This document shows positions 21,465 through 32,689 of a stretch of DNA of 64,000 nt, piece by piece. The number at the start of each line of letters is the position of its first letter. The stretch's first letter is position 1. Origin of the DNA: Emydura subglobosa (lineage: Eukaryota > Chordata > Testudines > Chelidae). The notes under the pieces are model-generated. The model ran no database searches, was not told the DNA's origin, and worked only from the letters and a program-made list of their open reading frames with translations. The stretch covers positions 730,660 to 794,659 of the forward strand of contig ML680046.1 in NCBI GenBank assembly GCA_007922225.1, in the 5' to 3' direction. A program made the position numbers and the translations under genes.

Positions 21465-22560
21465 CAACTGTAGTATTTACAAGTGTTGCAATAGTGCTCT
21501 ATAAACGAGATATGTCTGCTGGCATGTAAAAGGTTAATAGAGCTCCATCTACTGGCTCATAAGAATATGTAACAGTGTCTATAAATTAGGTTCAGTAAAG
21601 TTGTTGTTATGGCCCGTTATTGACTACCAATGTACAGAACAAGTGTGTTTCCATGGGCACAGATGCACACTTTGGCTTTGCCTTGACTGAAGTTTGACAT
21701 CTCTAATATTCTAATTAATATTTATCTGATGCGTGGAGCTTTCTTCATCCGGTGAATGTTCCTGAAACCCAAGGATGTCTGAACCTGCTGCTGTATATTT
21801 GAATTTGGGTTAGTAGTCCAAATTTTCAATTAATTTCTATAACTCCCCTTGCAGGAATAATTTATTCCACCAGTTCTTGTCCCACAATATTAATGTAGGG
21901 GTTTTGGCAGCTCTCCAAAACACTTCTCAGTCCTGAGCAAGATGGTGGCCAGCAGAAGCAGGAGTCACTGAAATGTCAATGTTAATTAAAACCTTCACTT
22001 TCAAATACAGCTCTCCATGTTTACATGATGAGATTTGCTTGTTGTTTTCCCAGCAACTCAATGCCTAGAAAAGTGAATGTGGCTCTCTTTTTAAAGGGAA
22101 GACTGTTTCCTTGTGCAGGGAGGTTATGTGTTTACTAACGGCACAGCACATAATCCCCAAAGCGGTGAGGAACAACTTCAGCATTTGGGAAACTGACCTT
22201 TAGTAAATTTAGGGGAACCAGCTGGCAGGCTTTGATGTCTGCCTATGCTTGCCTCAACTACAAAGCACAAGCTTCAAAGCCAGTTGCTCTGTCTCTCCTG
22301 CTCATTTTCCAAATTTCTGCTCCAGGCTCTCCACCTAGATGGCAGTGAAAATGAAGCAGTTTTGATAAAATACTCAGACTTCATATTCACCATCCTGGGA
22401 TGAGGATATCAGGACACAATACAACCTCAGGTGACACTAAAATGCTTTGGTTAAATGGAGTGTCAGCACAAACCAGGTTTCTATAGTATATTACATTTAT
22501 AGGCTGGCCTATTTCAGGAAGCTTTGTTCAGCTCTGAATTGAAATCTGGTTACATTTAGA
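21465..22560. other. Unassigned sequence
   Basis: No gene. The text at 21500-21620 (GGTTAATAGAGCTCCATCTA, TTCAGTAAAGTTGTTGTTAT) looks like a small LTR or other repeat fragment, but no ends are visible. Confidence 0.35.
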
Positions 22561-22562
22561 CT

Positions 22563-22860
22563 AGGGGTATGTCTATCCTGACGGCAGCAAAGTCGCCACT
22601 GCCAGATTGATCTTTCTGGATCGACTGAGCGGTCAGTGTAGACCTGCTCAACTGATCAGAAAGTCGACTGAGTAAAACCACCCCCTCAAGTAGCGTAGCG
22701 CTGTGTCGACAGGAACGCAGTTCCCGTCGGCGCAGTGCAATGAAGACAGCGCACAGAAGGGAAACACAGCAGTTGACAGGAGTTATGCAAGTTACTCTGT
22801 GTAGTTTGCATAACTCCTGTCAACTGCCGCCGAATCTCCAGGTAAGTGTAGACCAGGGCT
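22563..22860. mobile_element. CpG-rich hairpin element, copy 2 (inverted)
   Basis: This is the reverse-complement orientation of the element at 8070: GATCGACTGAGCGGTCAGTG, CAAGTAGCGTAGCGCTGTG, CCCGTCGGCGCAGTGCAATG. The ends are GGGGTATGTCTATCCTGAC and GTGTAGACCAGGGCT. The internal hairpin at 22769-22790 and 22806-22827 is a perfect 22 of 22 stem. Non-coding. Confidence 0.8.
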
Positions 22861-22861
22861 C

Positions 22862-24528
22862 AGATTTGGTTTTGCAGCTGCACTAAGTCTAAAATTTGAG
22901 CTCCGATTCATAGGTGCTGAAATTTCACTGATTTTCGAAGATTTTCTCCGCAAATGTTGGGAATTCATGTGTTCTTGTAAAATATCTGCTATCCTAGGGC
23001 AAGCACCCAAAATGGAACCCAAATATAGGCCCTTCTCTGTTTGAAATCTGAGACTAGGAACCAAACTGTAAAGGTAAATTGAATCAGGGATTCTGAATCC
23101 AACCTTTTCCTACCTCAAAAGAGATCATCTTTGGGGGGTCTTGTTTTGGCCCATATATAATCTATACAGCCAAGAAGAAGGGGTCCAAAGTGCTTTACAA
23201 ACTAAGGGAAGGGTCACTATCAGTTTTGCCTGGGCAAGGACTGCACAACTAGGACAGATCTGCCTAAACTGCTTATTTCACCGACTTCCTAGGTAGAAGG
23301 CAGCAGATGAAGGAGCAGCACACTGTCTAGCAGTATGGAGGGGGCAAACTTTGATCAAGGACAACAGGATAAATCCACACTCTTGCAACAGTGCCACAGG
23401 AATTCATCTGTCTATGCACAGTTGACAGGACTGTGGTCTTCAAAGGTCTCATCTGAAAGATATGCACGCAGAACTGCATGGGGCTCAGTTTATCTACCCT
23501 AGAAAGATGAAGGGCTGTATCAAACATGCCAGTCTAGACACTTCAGTCCTGTTACTTGGTCCTTTAAACCAAGCCATTCCCTCCAGCTATTTCCAACTTT
23601 GTTAGGGGGTTGGGGTACAGGAAGGCAAGAAAAACTCCTGTCTCGTATATGGCAGTTTCTCCCAAATATCATCTAATTTAACTCAGAAAATTTTGTGTTT
23701 ATAAAAGAATCCTCTGAATCTTTAGTGCTCTCAAATCAGATTAACCCAGCATAAGGTTTAATAATGAATTCCACTCAGCATGCAGCAGAACAGAAAAGTT
23801 CTTTTGTCAGATCTCAGACAACTTCTCTAATAGGTAAAAATGAGGTCCACAGGGCAGAATATGCTAATGTTATATGAAAGGAATTTATTAGAATTTCTGA
23901 AACCCTATTTTACTTATCTCATGGCACATTTACTGAAGATATGCATGATTATCAGCACCATTCAGCTTGTTGAATTACAAATGCATGCTGAGTTGATGAA
24001 AACATTTGCAAAACTTTTTAGTTGCACAACATGACATTCTTCTAAAATTATCCCCACTGCTTGGCTTTTCCCTGCTCTGAATTTTCATTCACTGGGCTGA
24101 ATGAAACTACTTTTAGATAATCCACAAGCATAAATCTTGTATCCAAAAACCCTACACACTTGGGGAAGTCCAGCTCCATATCTGAACTTTCTGGCTAGCA
24201 ACTATCACTGTAATTAATTGACAAAAACTGTCCACCTAAACACCCTTCAACTTTAGATCCGTCTTCAGATTATTTATTTCAGACCTGTAATATTTACTAA
24301 CATACACAGGAACCTGGTGGTAGGAAGAAGTAGTATAGGATGGCTCCTTAGGGAAGACCATTTTCTGTTTTGTGTTTGAGAGCAGTGACTGAAGACATTG
24401 CATAGCTGAGCTATCTATGCCTACTGCGTCAATGTAAGTGGGTCTGCAGCATTTTGTGATTGACGGCATCTAAGGCTGCAGAGAAGTTGAAAATTGAGCA
24501 CTAAGATATCACCCTATCCTTGGACCTA
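22862..24528. other. Unassigned gene-free sequence
   Basis: No recognisable repeat or exon. The short frames at 23327-23527, 23840-24034 and 24236-24469 carry no family signal. Confidence 0.4.
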
Positions 24529-24530
24529 AC

Positions 24531-24802
24531 AGGTGCATCTACACTGCAATAAGAAACCCATGACACTGAGTCTCAGAGCCAAGGTCAATGGATTCGGGTT
24601 GCAGGGGTAAAAATTGCAGCATGGACATTCGGGTTCAGGCTGGAGCCCAGTCTCTGAGACCTACTCTCCACAGATGGATTTCAGAGTCCAGGCTCCAGTC
24701 AAAGCCAAATGTCCATGCTGCAATTTTTAGCCTTGCAGCCTGAGTCAGCTAACCCAGGCTACCTGTGTAAAACAAGCTTTTTATTGCAGTGTAGACATAC
24801 CC
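24531..24802. mobile_element. Palindromic hAT-like element, CTACACTGCAATAA ends
   Basis: TCTACACTGCAATAA on the left and TTATTGCAGTGTAGA on the right are exact 15-base inverses. The inner arms also pair loosely (ATTGCAGCATGGACATTCGG versus AATGTCCATGCTGCAATTT), so most of the element is one foldback. Non-coding. No target duplication was read. Confidence 0.8.
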
Positions 24803-24840
24803 AAGAAGATTATCCATTAGTGTTAATAGGGCTGCTTAAG

Positions 24841-25607
24841 TGTCAGGACTTAGCTTAAATCTTGAATATGAGGCTGTAAGGGGAATATTTTGATAGACCA
24901 GTAAAAAGGCCATGGACCACTTGATAGTGTAATATTGATTATCGTATTTGTTGCTAACAAAAGCCAAAATTGGTAGGCCTCTCTGACAGGCCTGTGCAGC
25001 CTTGGCATGACTAAGCCAGGAGGGGAGAAGGTTTGGGCGATCACAGGAAAGGAGCCTTTTGCTCAACCTTTGCCTGACCCTGGACCTCTCCCTGATGCTC
25101 TGGTGGATGTGCTGGGATTTGTGTTTCAGAGCAAGACCAAGAAGCTTATTTATGCATGCCCTCTGGGAGATGTTTGTCCGGGCTTCAAGATATGCAGATT
25201 CTGTAGGAACACATCTAGTTACTTAGTATTCTGGGGCGACCTTTTGATTAGCTAGAAACTGTTGGCCCAACAAGTTTTTTTTCTTGACATGTTGTTGTCT
25301 ACCAACAAGGATAAATGCGGGATAGAGAAGCTTGGACACTTTGGGATCTCTTCTTGGACACAGCTTCTGGATCCTCCAATGACAGCTGAAATATATGAAA
25401 GCTGTCGCTGTTTCCACTCAAAAGCAGCCCCAAACTTTGTTAATTATTGAGGGTTGAGGTGTTTTAATAACCTGTTGCGGACGTGTGTGAATGTTGTATC
25501 CTAAGTAAAGCATAGCTTTGAAGTAAGAGAACTCTTGTGTTATATTGTTTCTACTAGTCCATCTGTCAGCTGAATGGCTGTGTCTCCATTTGGCTTATTT
25601 CCTGACA
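24841..25607 (+). mobile_element. Solitary LTR bounded by TGTCAGGA...TCCTGACA
   Basis: The exact 8-base inverted ends TGTCAGGA (24841) and TCCTGACA (25600-25607) have the TG...CA form of a retroviral or Gypsy-type LTR. Near the 3' end AAGTAAAGCATAGCTTTG followed by AACTCTTGTGTTATATTG reads like the R/U5 part. No internal region or second LTR is present, and the 5-bp flanks (TTAAG and CCATC) do not match. The open frames inside it (25007-25255, 25262-25450) are chance. Confidence 0.6.
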
Positions 25608-26266
25608 CCATCTCGCACAAAGTAAAGTTATCATGAGCTCTGGATTGGCAGATCCCTGGGTAACAAGGCATCCTAGATTTTTAGGGAAGTTGGTAAGTTA
25701 TCTTCTGTGAAGGAGGCATTTGTGATTTTAATTCATACATGATGCAATTATTCTTTATTAGCTTTCATCAGCTAAGGAGGGCAAATATCTATTCTGTAGT
25801 TAATGACTCTAGCAATTCTAAACAGTTGAACACTTCATAGTTGCAATGGGTTTGAAAGGCTGATGGGGAGCTTATGGCTTCTTAGTATAAGTTAGAATGG
25901 CTTGCCCTGAGTACATCCTTGGTAGAGTTGATTTTTTCTGCAACTATGCTAAGGAACTCTTCCCAAAAGTACATGCCTGGGACAGGTGCCTGTTTTTTGC
26001 GATCTAGATTGATTGGGGGCTCTTCACTATTTGGAATAGCTCTGCTGGCTGCCATTTCACAGCTGCATGGCTGAGGGAATGAAACTTCTTTATTGCGTTT
26101 GGAATGGCCTACAAGAAGCCCTTTTGTTGTTTGTGGATGAAATTGGAAAAGTTTTGTGCCACAGCCATGCTAGATTGCTACCAGCCTACTTCATTGGCTG
26201 TAGTTCAGTAAACTTTGGGAATTGGAATGGTCCCTGAGATTGAACAGGGTTATCTTAGCACTTGTG
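25608..26266. other. Unassigned sequence
   Basis: No gene or clear repeat recognised. Confidence 0.4.
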
Positions 26267-26267
26267 C

Positions 26268-26350
26268 CTAGAGCTGGTCAGAAGAAAATCCACTGGAATG
26301 AAATTTTGAATATAAAATGGAAACAGATGTTTGTAATTTTTACTTCTAAT
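26268..26350. repeat. AT-rich hAT-like element, left-end fragment
   Basis: TAGAGCTGGTCAGAAGAAAA at about 26269 is the family's intact left terminus, followed by GAATGAAATTTTGAATATAA. The remainder of the element is missing. Confidence 0.6.
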
Positions 26351-26351
26351 T

Positions 26352-28660
26352 TTGTAGTGGTAGCTGTCATGTAGTTCTAGCATGCTGCTCTTCCAGTGGG
26401 ACAGAGTGTTTTCTTAAGTCACTATAGAATCACAAAGTTTAGATCTGGATCTGCTCTTCCCAAGAATTTGGGCTAATGGTTCAGATGCACAGAGCCAGAT
26501 TCTGTTATTTTGGACTGACATGGGCATAACTGAGATCAGAATTTGAATCAGTATTCCAGTCTGGGCTCCCTAGTAATTATATTATGCCTATTTAAAGCTT
26601 ATCTCGTTATAACTGGATACAAAGTTCTACATTTATTTTTTGTTTGGTATATACTGTGAAATACCCCAGCCAGAGGCAGCTGCAGTTCGGTGGTAATATC
26701 AAATGGCTCATATCAGTATGCTATAGGCCCAAAATCAGAGATGAAACTAAGTAAGGCTAAAGGAAAGCCAAGACTTAGCTTCAAACCTATTCAATAGTGT
26801 GTAATTTACGTGCATCTTCTCATTAGATATGGCGTCTGGGTTTGGCCCCTACCTTATATAGTTATCAGGATGAAGTATGTTGTGGCAGTGTATAGGGATA
26901 GGGCAGTATTAAATAGTTTCTGAGCCCACTATTGATCTCACTAAATTTTAAAAGCCACCAGAAACCAGCCAGAACAGCAGTGTGTATGCAGACCCAGTGT
27001 ATATTTAGCTAGGCTTGACATGTTGTATTTAGCAAACATGGTTATTTGAGACCCATATTATTTTTGTTGTTCAATGAGTAAAAGACAACAGCTGAATAAA
27101 TCACTATCAAAATCCTGTACTTTACTGAACAATCCTGCAACGGCCAGAGCGAGGGCAATGTGGATGAATATATATATATGTATTTCCCTCTCTTACTGCT
27201 ATGATTCAAAACTGTAGGTGTCGAAAAGGAAAGGTTTGACTAATTTAGAGTCTGATCATGCTCCCATTAATGTCAATGGAAACAATGTTGTGACAGTTGC
27301 AGCAGACTGTATTCTAATATCCCAGCACCAATCTTGCCCCCTTGGTTTCACTCTAACTGGAAAAAAAAAAAGATGTGTCCCTTTTATTATTTAATTCTGA
27401 AAGGGCCCTGCCTGCTAATCTGAGACCCTTTGACACTAAACAATACAACAGAAAAAAACCAAAACCACCAGCAAATCCCCAGAAACTGTCCAGCAAAATT
27501 CTAACCTTAACAACCCATGTGGTGGGACTTTCTCCATCAAATGTGTGACCATCATTAAACAAACTCAACCTCTTCAACTCCCTGGGCAAACACTGGGGTC
27601 TTGCAGCATGCACTGAAGATATTCAAGCTATCAAGTAATTCAGTCAGACGTTCGAACAGAAGTTATTAGCTTAACGTAGAAATTACTGGGTGAGGTACTA
27701 CGGTCTGCTTTGTGCAGATAGTCAGACTAGTTGTGCTTGGTGTTCCCTTCTGTCCTCTAAAACCATATGACTCAGTCAGCTAATCAGATCTGAGGAATAA
27801 TTGATGAAGCCAAAAAGAAATGGGGGAAACGGCAGGGGAGAAGAAAGCTAAGAAAAGAAAAAGTATCAAATAAATGAAGGAAACATAGATTAATAATTCA
27901 GATAAATAATTATTGTGCAAACATGAGCTCTCACCTCTGAGTACTAAAAAGTGGAATCTATTTCCATGTCTTTGTCACTCTTCATAGCCTGAGGAAATTC
28001 TGCACTCACAAATATAACCACATCTTCAGTGTAGTGACTTTATTACCAGGCTGAAGAGTGGTTGCATGTGTTATGATTATTTCCACTTTGCAGAATATAT
28101 ATATCATTAAAACTAGAATTGAAACTATGAACCATGCAGAGGAAAAATCCAAATATTGCTGGTTTAAGGCAGTTGTGATAGCTTTAAAAATGAAGCATTT
28201 GAAACCATTTTTGGATTCCTCTCTATCCCCACATCCTTTCCAGACAGAGCAATGAACTCTTTTTCAACGGTTGGATAACCAGTCAGCAAGTTGAAAATCC
28301 CAAGTAATATTTTTGAAGAAAATTGATAGTCTCATTATTTTCAAATCCATGCAGACTACCTAGCCTCCGACTTGCTTCATTGAGAACTCTTCTCCAGATC
28401 ATTGGGTCATTTCTTTAATTTGCCCAGCACTTTTCCCCTAATGCCAGTTATTTTACTTTTGAAAGAACAAGTTTGTTACTTGAGTGGCTTTTAATTTGTG
28501 CTTTCAGAACCGGTTGGTCCATGGCACAGTTGTCACGACAGATGACTATAGACCAGCATTCCTGGATTCTATTCCTGGTCACTATGTGACCCTCCATCTC
28601 TATGGGTGAAACTGTGGCCATACTAAAGTCAATCTGGCACAACTGAACTCTCTACAATAA
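26352..28660. other. Unassigned sequence with small repeat pieces
   Basis: Gene-free. Small pieces are a short palindrome fragment at 26480-26560 (AGCCAGATTCTGTTATTTTG / CTGAGATCAGAATTTGAATC), an (AT)n tract near 27170-27183, and another palindrome piece at 27243-27330 (GCTCCCATTAATGTCAATGG). The 86-codon minus-strand frame at 27353-27613 has no recognisable content. Confidence 0.4.
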
Positions 28661-28664
28661 AGGC

Positions 28665-28835
28665 AGGAGAAAAAACTTTCTCAGGGGTTGTTCTGAACTT
28701 GTGTAATGAACTCCCCCAGGAACTATGGACCATCAGAAAACTCACCACTTTCTGCTTCAACTGTTAGGTATATGCCTTTGATTTTGCATTTTCTAACATA
28801 AATACAAAACAGCATGTATAGTAAAAAAAAAATCC
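28665..28835. repeat. Dispersed repeat (TTCTCAGGGGTTGTTCTGAAC)
   Basis: TGTGTAATGAACTCCCCCAG, GAACTATGGACCATCAGAAA and ATGCCTTTGATTTTGCATTT resemble a sauropsid dispersed repeat that I recognise by wording but cannot assign to a class. Confidence 0.4.
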
Positions 28836-29107
28836 CACTCAATAAACCAACCAAAACAAGACATTCTATCGCAGACATTTCTTCCCCTTGGGAGAGGATG
28901 AAGAAGACGTTACAGCTCTGTGGACATATTTCTTAATGCACTACTGGAAGGTGCTCAGATATTATGGTGATGAACACAGTAAAATAACCTATACAGAAGA
29001 GAACAGAATAGGCAAATCTCCAAGTGACTTCAGTAGGGCCAGGAAACTATCTATGTTTCAGTGCATCCATCTGCAAAATGGGGATAACAAACACAGATGG
29101 ATGCCGA

Positions 29108-29290
29108 CTTCAGATATTTAATGTATTTAGGCTTACAGCACCTCTGTGACGTAGGCAAGTGCTGTTGTCCCCATTTTACAGATGGGGAACTGAGGCACAA
29201 AGAGTCTAAATGACTTTCCAAGGTCCTAAACGAAGTCCATGTTAGAAAGGGAAATCAAACCAAGGTCTCCTAAGTTCCACATAACCATTA
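29108..29290 (-). repeat. MIR SINE, antisense
   Basis: CCCCATTTTACAGATGGGGA, ACTGAGGCACAAAGAGTCTA, AATGACTTTCCAAGGTCCTA and CAAGGTCTCCTAAGTTCC form a well-preserved reversed MIR core. Just upstream, at 29050-29090, CATCTGCAAAATGGGGATAA is a sense MIR core fragment, so two MIRs lie head on. Confidence 0.75.
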
Positions 29291-29294
29291 TTCC

Positions 29295-30583
29295 TTCATT
29301 TTAGCTCATGTTTGTTGATACTAAAGCTATGTCTCCCTTCTATTGTATTCTGGTTCTTATACCACATTTTCATGGTGGTATCCAGTCCATAATGTTTGAT
29401 TTTCAGTGAACAATTAATTTATTCACATGCCGTGGCAATGTTTATAAGAACATTGTTAATTTTGATAACAGGATATAAATAGGCAGCATTTCAAACCATT
29501 GCTTTCCTTTATGTGCCAGTTCTGAACAGGCCAACATTTCTGATTTACGAGATGTGAAGAGTCTCTGACAATGTTCTACAGTCTTGTAGCTCACATCTGA
29601 GCTCTGTTATGAATTAACATGGAGTAACAGCTGGAGATCAATTTAGAGCCACCAGGCAGCAGGCGACGAGGAGGAAAGAAAAAGTAAAAACACATTCCGA
29701 ATTGACATTATCCTTAATGAATGCCTCCCTCTGGTTTCTATTGGAGGTAGCTCTGTTCTCTGCCAAAGGTTGAGCTTTTACAGGAGTCTATAATGAAACA
29801 CAGCCATACTTTGCAGCTGTTTTGAAGCACTAAAACCACAGGACTAAAATATGTAGCTATCCCACCTAATCAGCGATAATGATGAACAAATAATGGTAAT
29901 GACTCTATTCCACTCATCTGCTTTTCCCGGTAAGAATCCAGGTACACCAAGAAGGAGGCACATGTCCTGGCTTTTCTTAACTCAGTTTCAGGAGCTCTGC
30001 AGTAACTGAATAAACATAACGCAAACAAAACAATAACCTTCATGAACCATCCTGTTTCTTACACTAGTAGGGACAGCCTACGCTTATAACAGCCCAACAG
30101 CACTTCCTTCCCCCCCAGGAGTCAACCGATGAATCTGCTCCCCCTATCCCCAGTAGTCAACTGATGGATCCTTCACATTCGAAACTGCCAAAGTCCTGAA
30201 CGAGCCACCAAGGTGGAGTGTCTGTCCAGGAGTCCAATCCTCTGTCTCCACATACTCAGCGGAATATGTTTCTGTCAATCTTCATCCCACAACATATCCC
30301 ACATACAGTTTTGCTTAATATTTATCCTGTGATGTCATCTTATATCAAACAATTTTCAAATCAACATAGTTCCTTCTCCCCACAACCCAAGAAGCCTCCA
30401 TCACTCTTGAATAGTTGTGCAAGGGCCTCTCACTAAAACAGGCGGTGCTCTGGGGAGTGCAAAGACTGCTAACTTCTGCTCTCTCTGGGGCTTTGAAAAG
30501 GGGTTGCAAAAAGGCAGAGTCCCACTCCATACTTGCCCACAGAGGAGGGCTGATTGCTCAGCCACTGTGTGCAAAGGGCAGCC
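29295..30583. other. Unassigned; 29380-29960 repeat-poor
   Basis: No gene. 29380-29960 is free of recognisable repeats and homopolymers, with words such as GAACAATTAATTTATTCACA and CCTAATCAGCGATAATGATG, which could be conserved regulatory DNA. 30080-30583 looks ordinary. Confidence 0.35.
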
Positions 30584-30584
30584 T

Positions 30585-30872
30585 ATGCCTATATCTACAC
30601 TTGCCCCCAAATTCGGCGGCAGTCAACGGGAGATATGCAAGCTATGCATATCTCCCATCAACTTCCAAACTCCTACTTACCACGATGTCTTCATTTTGCT
30701 GTGCCGACGGGAAATGCCCTCCTGTCAATACAGCATTACTCCACCTGGCAGAGGTGCATTATTAGCATCAGTTTCCGGGTCAATTGAGTAGGTCTCCACT
30801 TCCACTCAATCAATCCAGATAAATCAATCTGACGGCAGCGAATTTGCCACTGTCAGTCTAGACATAGCTGTA
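30585..30872. mobile_element. CpG-rich hairpin element, copy 3 (decayed)
   Basis: Same order as copy 1: AAATTCGGCGGCAGTCAACG, the stem, CTTCATTTTGCTGTGCCGAC, GGTCAATTGAGTAGGTCTCC, GACGGCAGCGAATTTGCC. The stem core 30628-30639 (GGGAGATATGCA) pairs exactly with 30645-30656. CpGs are mostly lost. The overlapping frames of 77-124 codons here are chance. Confidence 0.75.
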
Positions 30873-30874
30873 GA

Positions 30875-32275
30875 AAAGATTGCCTCTGTGCAATTTCTCC
30901 AGTGCTCCTCCCAGACCAGTGAGATTCCACAGCACTCCCTAGGGGAGGCTGCACTGTAACAGTTGCAGTCTTTCCCTTACTTCAGTATTAACCGTGCAGG
31001 TCCAGATTCCTTGTGCTTTCCAAGGGGCCACTTTCTAATGTGCTGAAGAATCACATTAGTCATTAATAATATGCAAATCTCTTTACATACCCTAATTTGA
31101 ATGTGCAAACAGGTTGCCTTGGTGAATGAGGTCTCCATTCACACATCATACTGAAGCATTTTCTATTGATCACCAGAGCAAGAGCAGAGTTTCTGTGGGT
31201 GGCAGATTTGCCAAGTCACTTAATCTTCATTGTACCACTCTGTAATGTTTAATCCCCTTGAAGATTTACTTTCTTGCAATCTGAGTTTTGGGTTTCCAGG
31301 CTGATTCAAATGAGAGTTTTTTTGAGTGTCAGGCCAGGTGGAATTGAGGTGTACAACCCAATGAACTCCCGTCATGCTTATCAAACATGCTGAAACCCTA
31401 GAATTAAAAGCTCAGCCCCATTGTCATCTCAATAAGTGATGAGGAGCAAAAACTCAAACTCTTAAGCTCACATCAGATAAGCTTTCAAAAATTTAATACG
31501 TATATGAATCTTATCCAAAGCAGATGAACCATTTCAATCTGCTAAACTGAATTGAAAATCACATCAGAACAGGTGAAAGATTTTTCTTGCTTCTAGTCAG
31601 GTTATTAAGACTATAAGAATAACCATTCTTGTTATTTTGGTTCCTGAATTTCTGGGTCTAAATCCTGTTAGCCATATTCATATGAGTGGTCCCAGTGAGA
31701 CTATTCAAGGGAGTCAAGGAAGCAGTATTGGCCATGAGTACAGAAAATATAGAAATGCTGAAATACAGAAAAAGGAAAAAATTGGGAAATTGAACTATCA
31801 GAAAATATTTGAACCTTGGCGAAGGTTTAGTTTGAGTTTCAGGCTAAGGATCACTTTAGCCCTTATGGTATCTGAATGGGTTAACTTGTCCAGCAGATGC
31901 TCTTTCATACTTTACCCACAGCTCCTTACATGTGTTAGAACCATGAGCTCAACTGCAGAAACACAAAATATAAAGCGTTGTCAGATTTCCCATTTGTAAA
32001 TACAGCTGTTAAATTTTAGCTCCAAAAGGGGGTTATACACACATCAGAACTGGGAAGAAATCTTAGCTCTTGTTTCACCAAATGGCTGGTAGAAAACAAG
32101 GAAAACTAGTATAGTTCTTATAGCGCAGTTTTAAACCCATGCCACATTTCTTCCCACTTCTGACATTCATGTACACAATGATGCCTCTGATAATCTACTT
32201 TAGGACTGGAGAGCTAGTTGCTTAAATAGATATGATTATCTTCTATTAAGGTGGAACAGAACTAAACTCAGTCCC
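30875..32275. other. Unassigned; octamer-bearing repeat-poor part
   Basis: No gene. Around 31040-31260 the text is repeat-free, with an ATGCAAAT octamer at about 31070 inside ATTAATAATATGCAAATCTC. The 120-codon frame at 31637-31999 has no recognisable domain and normal intergenic base use. Confidence 0.35.
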
Positions 32276-32279
32276 AGGG

Positions 32280-32687
32280 TTGGTTGGAACTATTCCATCT
32301 AAACAGTTTTTGATGTAAAACTGGGTTTTGACAAATAATTTTTTTTTCAGAAATTTCTGTGGGACAAGGTGGGTGAGATCATATTTTTATTTGATCAACT
32401 GCTGGTAAAAGAGACAAGATTTTGAAGAAGAGATCTGTGTAAGCTTGAAAGCCTGTATCACTCACCAACAGAAGTTGGTCCAATAAAAGATATGACCTCA
32501 CCCACCATGTCTCTTAATATCCTGGGACAGGCAAGATTACAACAACCCTACTTTCTTAGAAAAAATTTAACTTTTCTTTGAAAAACCTAAAAACCAAAAT
32601 GAAACACTGAAATATTCATTTTTTAAACACTATTGTCAAAAATTTTAGCAGAAAAATATCCCCACTTTGTGACCAGACCTACTCATT
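32280..32687. mobile_element. AT-rich hAT-like element hosting another repeat
   Basis: The AT-rich family text is present on both sides (AAAACTGGGTTTTGACAAAT; AAATGAAACACTGAAATATTC) and ends in TGTGACCAGACCTA, a worn form of the right terminus. A different element is inserted at about 32362-32562. Confidence 0.55.
32362..32562. mobile_element. Element with GGTGGGTGAG and TTGGTCCAATAAAAG, nested copy
   Basis: GGGACAAGGTGGGTGAGATC, GAAGTTGGTCCAATAAAAGA, and the right side AATATCCTGGGACAGGCAAG plus ATTACAACAACCCT match copies at 40775-40925 and 48480-48580. The right end is the inverse of the left end seen at 48484 (GTGTTGTTGTATCCATGTTG), so this is a terminal-inverted-repeat element. Confidence 0.65.
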
Positions 32688-32689
32688 AC

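Noticed and set aside
21395..21470. Possible tRNA gene (TAGCTCAGTCGGTAGAG)
   Set aside because: The A-box word is good but the anticodon and T stems do not pair, so I treat it as a SINE fragment.
30415..30791. Overlapping 116-, 124- and 77-codon frames
   Set aside because: They run into the decayed hairpin element at 30585 and have no recognisable content.
31637..31999. 120-codon plus-strand frame
   Set aside because: No motif, no splice context and no codon bias that I could see.
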